This document shows, in pieces, positions 18,814 to 26,500 of a stretch of DNA of 64,000 bases. This stretch comes from Buttiauxella sp. B2 (lineage in GTDB: Bacteria; Pseudomonadota; Gammaproteobacteria; Enterobacterales; Enterobacteriaceae): contig NZ_VEXQ01000021.1 of assembly GCF_006376615.1 (NCBI RefSeq), positions 19,353 to 83,352 of the forward strand. Reading direction: 5' to 3'. Both the position numbers and the translations under genes were made by a program. Within the stretch, counting starts at the first letter, position 1. Each line of letters starts with the position of its first letter. The notes under the pieces were generated by a model. That model made no database searches and was not told the origin of the DNA. It worked only from the letters and a program-made list of their open reading frames with translations.

Positions 18814-19578
18814 ATGACGAATTTATTTACGCTCGATAATAAACGCGTACTAATTACCGGTTCAGCCCAGGGAATAGGCTTTTTACTCGCACAAGGTTTG
18901 GCAGAGCAAGGGGCAGAAATTATTATCAATGATATTACCACTGAGCGCGCCGAACATGCAGCTATGAAATTACGCGACAGCGGCTATACCGCCTGGACAT
19001 CTGCATTTAATGTTACCGATCCTGATGCGGTTGAAACGGCCATCGAGAATATTGAACAAGAAATTGGACCCATTGACGTATTAATTAATAATGCTGGCAT
19101 TCAACGCCGCCACCCATTTACTGAATTTCCGGTTAACGAATGGAACGATATTATTGCCGTAAACCAGACGGCGGTGTTTTTAGTTTCTCAATCCGTTGCA
19201 CGACGCATGATGAGACGCCAATCCGGGAAAATCATCAATATTTGCTCCATGCAAAGCGAGCTAGGGCGCGACACCATTACACCGTATGCCGCAGCAAAAG
19301 GTGCGGTGAAAATGTTAACCCGTGGCATGTGCGTTGAACTTGCGCGGTACAACATTCAAGTTAATGGCATCGCACCGGGCTATTTCAAAACGGACATGAC
19401 CAAATCTCTGGTCGATGACGAAGCATTCACTCAGTGGTTATGTAAGCGCACGCCAGCAGCGCGTTGGGGTGATCCTGAAGAACTGATCGGTGCAGCCGTA
19501 TTCCTGTCGTCAAAAGCATCGAACTTCGTTAATGGCCATCTGCTGTTTGTTGATGGCGGCATGCTGGTTGCAGTGTAA
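18814..19578 (+). CDS. idnO: gluconate 5-dehydrogenase, IdnO-like SDR
   Basis: A 254-aa short-chain dehydrogenase with very high similarity to E. coli IdnO, which reduces 5-keto-D-gluconate to D-gluconate with NADPH. The cofactor motif TGSAQGIG covers residues 15-22 and NNAG is at 92-95. The active site is Ser145, Tyr158 and Lys162 (SMQSELGRDTITPYAAAKGA). The block RRHPFTEFPVNEWNDIIAVNQTA is typical of the IdnO group. It is divergent from the IdnR-like repressor and precedes the YhcH-family gene by 10 bp, so the two are co-transcribed. The E. coli partners idnD, idnT and idnK are not in this cluster, so the substrate may differ from L-idonate. Confidence 0.88.
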   Translation: MTNLFTLDNKRVLITGSAQGIGFLLAQGLAEQGAEIIINDITTERAEHAAMKLRDSGYTAWTSAFNVTDPDAVETAIENIEQEIGPIDVLINNAGIQRRHPFTEFPVNEWNDIIAVNQTAVFLVSQSVARRMMRRQSGKIINICSMQSELGRDTITPYAAAKGAVKMLTRGMCVELARYNIQVNGIAPGYFKTDMTKSLVDDEAFTQWLCKRTPAARWGDPEELIGAAVFLSSKASNFVNGHLLFVDGGMLVAV

Positions 19579-19588
19579 AGGAGGACAT

Positions 19589-20059
19589 ATGATTATTGAT
19601 AAACTCGACAATGCGGCCCATAACCCAGTGTATCCGCAGGTTATTCGTCATGCGCTACAGGCGATAATCGCCAACCAACCCCAGAAGCTTGCCAACGGCA
19701 AATACCCTATTGAAGGCGAACTCATTTACTTTTCAGTGTTTGATGGAAAGTCCAAACCTCTGGAAGAACAGCGCCCTGAGCTACACGCTCGCTATATAGA
19801 CGTGCACATCGTTCTGGAAGGTGTAGAAATTATCGGTGCCGCACCTGTGGAACAGCAGCAATCGACAGACGGTGAATTCGACGAGCAAAATGACATTGGT
19901 TTCTACAAAGGTATGGGCTGCGAAACATTGATAAAACTGCTGCCAGGTGACCTGGCCATTCTTTTCCCCGGTGAACTTCATCGCCCAATGGCCACGTTAA
20001 ATGAGCCTGCTGCACTAAGGAAGATTGTGGCGAAGATAGATGCAAGTTTGATTAGCTGA
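19589..20059 (+). CDS. YhcH/YjgK/YiaL family beta-barrel protein
   Basis: A 156-aa cupin-like protein of the DUF386 family, starting MIIDKLDNAAHNPVYP after AAAGGAGG with ideal spacing. The conserved E-x-H-x-x-[YF]-x-D-[VI]-H metal-site pattern appears as ELHARYIDVHIVLEG. A second His lies in FPGELHRPMA. Relatives YhcH, YiaL and EbgC accompany sugar catabolic operons and are thought to act on sugar anomers or related small-molecule steps. The precise reaction is unsettled. Co-translation with the IdnO-like enzyme suggests an auxiliary role in the same sugar-acid pathway. Confidence 0.85.
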   Translation: MIIDKLDNAAHNPVYPQVIRHALQAIIANQPQKLANGKYPIEGELIYFSVFDGKSKPLEEQRPELHARYIDVHIVLEGVEIIGAAPVEQQQSTDGEFDEQNDIGFYKGMGCETLIKLLPGDLAILFPGELHRPMATLNEPAALRKIVAKIDASLIS

Positions 20060-20151
20060 AAGCGATAAATACGGAAGACAAAAATAAATCAGTTCACTAT
20101 TAGTTCCGGGTTTGTGGGCATATGCTTTGCTTATCAAATACGGAGGTCATT

Positions 20152-20304
20152 ATGAGCACAACAAAACGTTTGTTAATACAGTTAAAAAATCAATTTGAAC
20201 GCGAAGATAAGAAACATAAATTGCTGGGTTTGATTTGGCTATCCCCACAACAACGCTATGAAATACTAAAAGAAATTATGCTTCCCATCGCGAAAAAGGC
20301 TTAA
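20152..20304 (+). CDS. 50-aa basic protein of unknown function
   Basis: The start ATG follows GGAGG at good spacing. The product begins MSTTKRLLIQLKNQFER and ends IMLPIAKKA. It is rich in Lys, Leu and Glu, lacks a signal peptide and membrane span, and should be largely helical. I do not recognise the family. It stands alone between the YhcH-family gene (92 bp upstream) and a strong convergent terminator, so it is likely expressed from its own promoter or by read-through. The strong ribosome-binding site and ending right before a terminator support a real gene. Confidence 0.6.
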   Translation: MSTTKRLLIQLKNQFEREDKKHKLLGLIWLSPQQRYEILKEIMLPIAKKA

Positions 20305-20321
20305 TGCGGTGGCGGAAAATA

Positions 20322-20377
20322 AACCGCCCTTACCCTGACGCACTTGCAAGAGAGTCAAGGATTAAGGGCGGTTTTCA
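20322..20377. terminator. long hairpin terminator between the 50-aa gene and the hydrolase gene
   Basis: Perfect 11-bp arms AACCGCCCTTA and TAAGGGCGGTT enclose a second, imperfect stem and are followed by TTTT. It lies between two convergent genes and can serve both. Confidence 0.8.
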
Positions 20378-20397
20378 AATATGATGTACGCCGAAAA

Positions 20398-21228
20398 TTA
20401 CGCGGTGATAAACGCCAGCAGATCCGCATTCACCCGATCTTTCTCCGTGGTACAAATGCCGTGTGACCCGCCTTCATAGACCTTGAAAATCGCGTTAGGT
20501 AATGTCGCCGCAGTGGCTTTTCCGCAGGTTTCAAACGGCACAATTTGGTCGTCGTCACCGTGAATAACCAGCGTCGGGATGGTCATTTTTTTCAGATCTT
20601 CACGCTGATCTGTCTCAGAAAAAGCTTTGATACAGTCGTATAGAGCTTTAATGCCACCTTGCATGCCCTGCTCAACAAAACTTTCCCGTACGCCTTCAGA
20701 AATTTTCGCCCCTGAGCGGTTATAGCCGTAAAACGCCATGGTCAGTTCTTTGAAAAAGTCTGCGCGGTTAGCTCGCACACCTTCACGGATGCCATCAAAC
20801 ACATCAATAGGTACGCCGTTGGGGTTGAAATCGGTTTTCAGCATAATTGGCGGAACGGCGCTTATCAAAACCGCTTTAGCCACGCGACCCGTACCATGGC
20901 GGCCAATATAGCGCGCAACTTCCCCACCGCCGGTGGAATGCCCAACATGAATCGCCTCTTTCAGATTCAAATGCGCAGTCAGTTCCGCCAGGTCATCAGC
21001 GTACTGGCTCATGTTGTTGCCGCCCCAGGTTTGCGATGAGCGCCCGTGCCCTCGCCTGTCATGAGCAATAACCCTGAATCCTTTTTGTCCAAGGAAAAAC
21101 ATCTGATCTTCAAACGCATCCGCCGTTAATGGCCAGCCATGGCTGAATACTACCGGTTGCCCTTCTCCCCAATCCTTAAAGTAAAGAGAACTGCCGTCCT
21201 TCAACGTGAGTTTGTCGTAATGGCTCAT
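20398..21228 (-). CDS. alpha/beta hydrolase, non-heme chloroperoxidase-like
   Basis: A 276-aa alpha/beta-hydrolase of the cofactor-free haloperoxidase/esterase group. The nucleophile elbow is G-H-S-T-G-G with Ser98. The acid is in [11 protein letters not shown] and the catalytic His is in GGSHGI. The oxyanion region [12 protein letters not shown] and [10 protein letters not shown] are also typical. Such enzymes hydrolyse esters and can form peracids from acetate and hydrogen peroxide. The natural substrate is unknown. The gene is monocistronic, transcribed away from the GntP-type permease, and shows no clear link to the sugar-acid cluster around it. Confidence 0.85.
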   Translation of the reverse strand: MSHYDKLTLKDGSSLYFKDWGEGQPVVFSHGWPLTADAFEDQMFFLGQKGFRVIAHDRRGHGRSSQTWGGNNMSQYADDLAELTAHLNLKEAIHVGHSTGGGEVARYIGRHGTGRVAKAVLISAVPPIMLKTDFNPNGVPIDVFDGIREGVRANRADFFKELTMAFYGYNRSGAKISEGVRESFVEQGMQGGIKALYDCIKAFSETDQREDLKKMTIPTLVIHGDDDQIVPFETCGKATAATLPNAIFKVYEGGSHGICTTEKDRVNADLLAFITA

Positions 21229-21429
21229 GATATCTCCTGTTCAGGTGATGATGACCGCACAAGGCGCATAGGTGAAACGTGCCTATAAAGGGTAATGCAA
21301 ATTTTTCACCTGACAGGTTTATTTACGCTGGGCAATTGATTCACTGACGTTAGTAAGGGTTTATTTCGATAGTTTGACCTCGCTCTCAAATTGTTAATAA
21401 ACATGAGGTGGTCCATTCCCGATAGCGTC

Positions 21430-21459
21430 ATGTTACCAGTATCATGTTACCGGTATCAG
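21430..21459 (+). promoter_or_regulatory. two overlapping GntR/IdnR-like operators upstream of the GntP-type permease
   Basis: ATGTTACCAGTATCAT (21430-21445) and ATGTTACCGGTATCAG (21444-21459) each fit the ATGTTA-N4-TAACAT gluconate operator with one to three mismatches in the right half. They repeat with a 14-bp period, 63 bp ahead of the permease start. Confidence 0.6.
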
Positions 21460-21521
21460 AAATACGGTGAATTATGCTTAGTGTGCAATTCACCTACAAA
21501 TTCGGCGCAGAGGATAAATAT

Positions 21522-22898
21522 ATGACCGAAATAACCGCCCATTACGGTGCAGGAACCCTGCTAGGGATCGCAGCCTGTTCAGTAGTACTCCTGCTCATTC
21601 TCATCATGCGCTTCAAAGTGCATGCATTCTTAGCATTAACACTGGTGAGCATTGTCGTCGCCCTGGTGACAGGTGTTCCGTTTGACAAAATCGTCCCAAC
21701 TATTTTGGGCGGTTTTGGTAGTACTCTGGCAGGCGTTGCTCTGCTGGTTGGCCTCGGCGCAATGATTGGCCGTTTGCTAGAAATCTCCGGCGGTGCCAAA
21801 GTTCTTGCCGACACGCTGGTGGGTAAATTTGGTTCACAGCGCGCTCCACTGGCGCTCGGCGTTGCATCGTTGCTGTTCGGCTTCCCGATCTTCTTTGATG
21901 CGGGTCTGGTCGTTATGTTGCCAATTATCTTCAGCGTGGCAAAGCAATTCGGCGGCTCTACGCTGAAATATGCTCTGCCAGCTGCGGGGGCATTTGCGGT
22001 AATGCACGCATTGCTGCCACCACATCCGGGTCCGGTTGCTGCCAGCGAATTGCTGGGCGCAAACATTGGCCTGCTGGTGGTTGTTGGCCTGGTAATCGCG
22101 ATTCCGACCTGGTATCTCGGTGCCTATCTGTTTGGTCAGTACGCGGGTAAAAAATTCGAAGTCCCACTGCCTTCTTCTTTCCTTGGCAATATAGAAGCTG
22201 ACCCTAAACACCAGCCACCTTCATTTGGCACAGTATTAAGTATTCTTCTGCTGCCACTGGTGCTGATTTTCCTCGATACCGGTCTGAACACCGCGACCGT
22301 TCTCGGTTGGGTTAGCGCGGATAACACCGTAATTCAGTTCCTGCGTATGCTGGGTAAAACCCCTGTTGCGCTGCTGATCACTGTGTTCTTCGCTCTTGCA
22401 GTATTCAGCGGCCGCCATAGCCGTCAGCATCTGGAAAAAGTGTGTGATGGTGCGCTTGGTCCAATCTGCGGCATCATCCTGGTGACAGGTGCGGGTGGCA
22501 TGTTCGGTGGTGTACTGCGTGCGAGTGGCATTGGTGATGCACTGGCAGGTATCTTGTCTGATACCGGTATGCCTGTCATTGTCGCCGCGTTTGTTATCTC
22601 TACCGCTCTGCGTGTGGCGCAAGGTTCTGCAACCGTAGCACTGACTACAACTGCCGCATTGATTTCACCAATGGTTGCTGCAACACCGGGCCTGAGCCAG
22701 TTCGACCTGTGCTTCATCGTGGTTGCGATTGCGGGTGGTGCGACCGTACTGTCTCACGTAAACGACTCCGGCTTCTGGCTGGTTGGCCGTTTCCTTGATA
22801 TGGACGAGAAGACCACTCTGAAAACCTGGACCGTGATGGAAACGCTTATCGGGACTATCGCATTCCTGTTTGCTCTGGTTGGCAGCATCATTCTGTAA
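21522..22898 (+). CDS. GntP-family sugar-acid:H+ symporter
   Basis: A 458-aa member of the GntP family (gluconate, idonate, D-serine and related permeases) with about 12 membrane segments. I start it at the ATG of MTEITAHYGAGTL; an in-frame ATG 16 codons earlier is less likely. Family landmarks are LPPHPGPVAASELLGA in the centre, AQGSATVALTT and SHVNDSGFWLVGRF near the C-terminus. It is not an obvious orthologue of any one E. coli paralogue (GntP, GntT, GntU, IdnT), so I give no symbol. The tandem GntR/IdnR-like operators upstream and the sugar-acid cluster 2-6 kb away point to gluconate or a ketogluconate as substrate. Confidence 0.88.
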   Translation: MTEITAHYGAGTLLGIAACSVVLLLILIMRFKVHAFLALTLVSIVVALVTGVPFDKIVPTILGGFGSTLAGVALLVGLGAMIGRLLEISGGAKVLADTLVGKFGSQRAPLALGVASLLFGFPIFFDAGLVVMLPIIFSVAKQFGGSTLKYALPAAGAFAVMHALLPPHPGPVAASELLGANIGLLVVVGLVIAIPTWYLGAYLFGQYAGKKFEVPLPSSFLGNIEADPKHQPPSFGTVLSILLLPLVLIFLDTGLNTATVLGWVSADNTVIQFLRMLGKTPVALLITVFFALAVFSGRHSRQHLEKVCDGALGPICGIILVTGAGGMFGGVLRASGIGDALAGILSDTGMPVIVAAFVISTALRVAQGSATVALTTTAALISPMVAATPGLSQFDLCFIVVAIAGGATVLSHVNDSGFWLVGRFLDMDEKTTLKTWTVMETLIGTIAFLFALVGSIIL

Positions 22899-22970
22899 AC
22901 TGTGGTTATTAAAATGTGACTGAAGTCGCTTTAAAGTAAGCGTTAAGCTCAGTATCATCACTACAGACCA

Positions 22971-23003
22971 AACCCTCACTCTTACCGGTGAGGGTTTTCT
23001 TTT
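22971..23003 (+). terminator. terminator after the GntP-type permease
   Basis: Perfect stem AACCCTCAC / GTGAGGGTT with an eight-base loop, followed by TTTTCTTTT. It lies 54 bp before rnk. Confidence 0.88.
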
Positions 23004-23056
23004 GTAAGGTCCGCCATCAGACACAAGAGTGCCTGTTTTTTTACATGGAGAGAAAT

Positions 23057-23467
23057 ATGTCCAGACCAGCCATTATCATCAATGAACTCGATGCCGAGCG
23101 TATCGATCGTTTGCTGGAGCAACCACAATTTGCCAACCAGCCTGTAGCTATGGCGCTGAACGCAGAACTGGACAGAGCTGAAATGCGTAAGCCTGCTGAT
23201 ATTCCGGCAGACGTCGTAACAATGAACAGCCGCGTAAAATTCCGCGATTTGGCTTCGAAAGAGGAGCATGTTCGCACACTGGTTTATCCGGTAAACCTGA
23301 CTGACAGCGACAATCAGCTTTCAGTGATGGCCCCAGTTGGTGCGGCATTATTGGGTTTGCGTGTCGGTGCAGTTATTAACTGGGCGTTACCGAACGGCAA
23401 CCAAACGCATCTGGAAGTGCTGGAACTTCAATACCAGCCAGAGGCTGCGGGCGAATACCACCGCTAG
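23057..23467 (+). CDS. rnk: nucleoside diphosphate kinase regulator Rnk
   Basis: Rnk is a GreA/GreB-like protein that binds RNA polymerase near the secondary channel. It was first isolated as a regulator of nucleoside diphosphate kinase levels. The 136-aa product begins [20 protein letters not shown]. It has a short N-terminal coiled region and a GreA-type C-terminal FKBP-like domain ([32 protein letters not shown]). The start follows GGAGA; a second ATG four codons earlier is possible. In E. coli rnk is adjacent to rna. Here they are separated by the sugar-acid block. Confidence 0.95.
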   Translation: MSRPAIIINELDAERIDRLLEQPQFANQPVAMALNAELDRAEMRKPADIPADVVTMNSRVKFRDLASKEEHVRTLVYPVNLTDSDNQLSVMAPVGAALLGLRVGAVINWALPNGNQTHLEVLELQYQPEAAGEYHR

Positions 23468-23472
23468 AGAAA

Positions 23473-23500
23473 TAAGGGCTTAATAAACATTAAGCCCTTA
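23473..23500. terminator. symmetric hairpin between convergent rnk and the helicase gene
   Basis: Perfect 12-bp arms TAAGGGCTTAAT and ATTAAGCCCTTA around the loop AAAC. A short T-run follows only in the minus direction. It probably ends both transcripts. Confidence 0.7.
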
Positions 23501-23518
23501 GTGCATCACTATTCTGGA

Positions 23519-26500
23519 TTACTCTGCATCAACGGCTAGTTTATTTTCTAACACCAACGCGTCTTCCCGTACAAAAAGACCTTCGTCGATAAGATTATTC
23601 AACACGTCTACTATTGTTTTTCGCAAAGAACTACTGGTTGATTTAAAACCAAGCATTCTTGAAATTGATACGACAATCTCATCATCTGTTGCCCCCAAAT
23701 TGTTCTTAACGACTTGAGCAACACCAATAGCAATTTCTTTTGGGGGAAGCATTTCAATCTTTCGAAGCCCCAACGATTTGACATTTTGCCGATTTCTCAG
23801 AGAAATAGTCGATTTTTGGTGAATTAAAAATTGTCCCTCTCTAGTAACTTCACCTTTATTACAGACAAGATTGATTGCTCTATCTACTACCGCCTCAATC
23901 CTTGCTCCTGAGCGCTGTAATCCCCAGGCAGTTCTGATTCGAGTAATAACTTCACTAAAATGCACAGGAGATTCAGTTTCAATAATTTGTTCAACTATTT
24001 CTGTAAGAATACCTAATGGTGTTTCATGCAGTTCATAGTTAAGGTGCCCCGCCGGGGTGGCTTCGATGTAATCTTCCGTTGTTGCCGCCACAACGTCGGC
24101 GTCTACCAGTCCAATCTCGACAACTGGGCCTCTATCAACCGTGATGATGTCTACTGGTACCGCACGAGTGCGCCGCTGGGTATGCTCTGCGCGTTCAGAC
24201 AGTTCGCGTTTTGCTGACTCAATTGCCAATAGCGTCCGTTGCAATTGTTCCGCTGGACGCTGGAACCAGTCAGTACTCCAAATCCGGTGAATAATCCATC
24301 CGTGATCTTCAAGCACTGCCTGACGCAAGCGATCTCGCTCACGCGCAGAACGGGAAGAATGGTAAGCGCGACCGTCACATTCAATCCCTAACAAATAGCG
24401 ACCAGGCATTTCGGGATCGGCAATCCCTATATCAATAAAGAATCCTGCAATACCGACTTGAGGATGAACCTGATAACCCGCTTTTTGAAGTGCATTAGCA
24501 ACCTGTTCTTCAAAGATACTGTCCATCTCTTTTTCAGTACGCTGGGCTAAAGAGATTCGACCTGTTCGGGCATATTGTAAAAAGAGTTTGAAGGCAAACA
24601 CGCCCTTACCTTTCGCGCGTTCTAAATCGATATCTTCATCAGTTATAGAAGCGAAAACTTCACAACGTCGTTTTGCACGACTAATCAAAACATTAAGTCT
24701 TCGCTCACCACCTTCTGACCCTAAAGGTCCAAAACGCATCGCCATATAGCCCTGAGTATTTCGCGCATAACCAACTGATATCATAATGACATCACGTTCA
24801 TCACCCTGGACGTTTTCAAGGTTTTTGACAAAGAATGGTTCGCTGGGATGGGCGTTAAAGAATTCCTCTAAATCAGGATTCAATCGTCGTAATAGTTCAA
24901 GTTCATCCTGGATCACTTTACGCTGTGAAACTGAAAATGTTGCTACACCCAAAGACTGCTCTGGATACTTACGAGCATGTTCCATTATGGCCAAAGCGAC
25001 TTGTTTAGCCTCAACAACATTTACGCCTTTTCCTGTTTCAAAAAAGCCCTCTGGTACATGCCGGAATTGCAGTCCCATACCTGCTTCCTGAGTGTAGGGG
25101 CTCGGAACAATGAAGAGTTTATTTTCATAAAATTGAGTATTTGAAACGGCGATCAAAGATTCATGTCGACTACGATAGTGCCACCTTAACATTCGTTGCG
25201 GTAAGCCCCGCGCAACAAATAACCCAAGTATGCTTTCAATATCAGAAACTTGAGCGACATCATCATCGTCATCATCATTCACTGACTCAGTCATTTTGGC
25301 AAAGAAGCGCGTCGGTGGAAGTTGACGCTCATCTCCAACTACGACAACTTGTTTACAACGTGCAATGGCACCAATAGCATCAACGGGCTGTATCTGGCTA
25401 GCCTCATCCATAACTAGAAGGTCAAATTTCTGTTTTCCTGGGATCAGGAATTGGGCAACCGATAATGGACTCATCATCATCACTGGTTTTAGTGCTTGAA
25501 TTGCCGATCCCGCCTTCGACATCAATTGACGGATAGGCATATGTCCTCTTTTTTTCACCATCTCGGAACGCAAAATCCCAATGGGACCAAAACCGGCATT
25601 TTTTGATGGGATCTGTCTGTGGTGTGCCCGCACAACTTCAAGGCTTGCAGCCTTGATTCGTTTAAGATCGAGGTCAGCAAAGCCCGCCACCTGACGGGAA
25701 TGCAACTCTCCATCAAAACGTGCTAATTCGGGTTCTTTCATGACCATCGTTCTTAACAAAGATTCGAAATATGTTCTTTCCACCGACGAGAGGCAGGACT
25801 CCAGGTTGAGTTGCCCAATGGCTAGCCTGGCAACGACCTCACCCAGACCAAACTGGTGCGCTAAAGAAACACGATGGCGGTATGCAACCCATTTAGAAAG
25901 CTGCTCTGAATGGGATATCCAAGTTTGTAGCTTTTGAGCAACACAATTAAAAGATAATTGATCAAAGCTTGCTGCCCCGAAGAGCAACTCAGGTTTAGAA
26001 CGCAGTTCCTGTGCAATCAGAAGAATATGATCTGAGATTTGCTTGCCGGAATCCACAGCAGCTATTGCCGATAAAAGCACTGCGTTGCGATCTGTAATTT
26101 TCGCGGCAACAAAGCGTAAATCTGAATATTGTTCAATCCAGTTGTACGCATGACTGAGTATTTTCACATCAGATGATTGTGCTTTCCATTGAGTACCAAA
26201 CGCATTTTCACCAATCGTATTTTCAGAATGGATCTGAGAAGCCAGTTCTTGAAGCTCTATAATCCTTAGTATTAGCTGGCTTCGTTCATCAATACGCAGT
26301 GGTGGATTAATCAGAACCTTTCTCGATATTTCATCGATCCAATTCAGCTTCTGTACGCGCTGCTCAATGAAGATTAAAGGCACACGAGAGATAGACAATT
26401 GATTCGAAAAATACTCTTCCGGTGAGAGTCCAAACGCATGCCAGAGCGTATCTAGCTCTAGTCTGACTTGCTGTAGCAATATATTTAATTGTTGGGTTCG

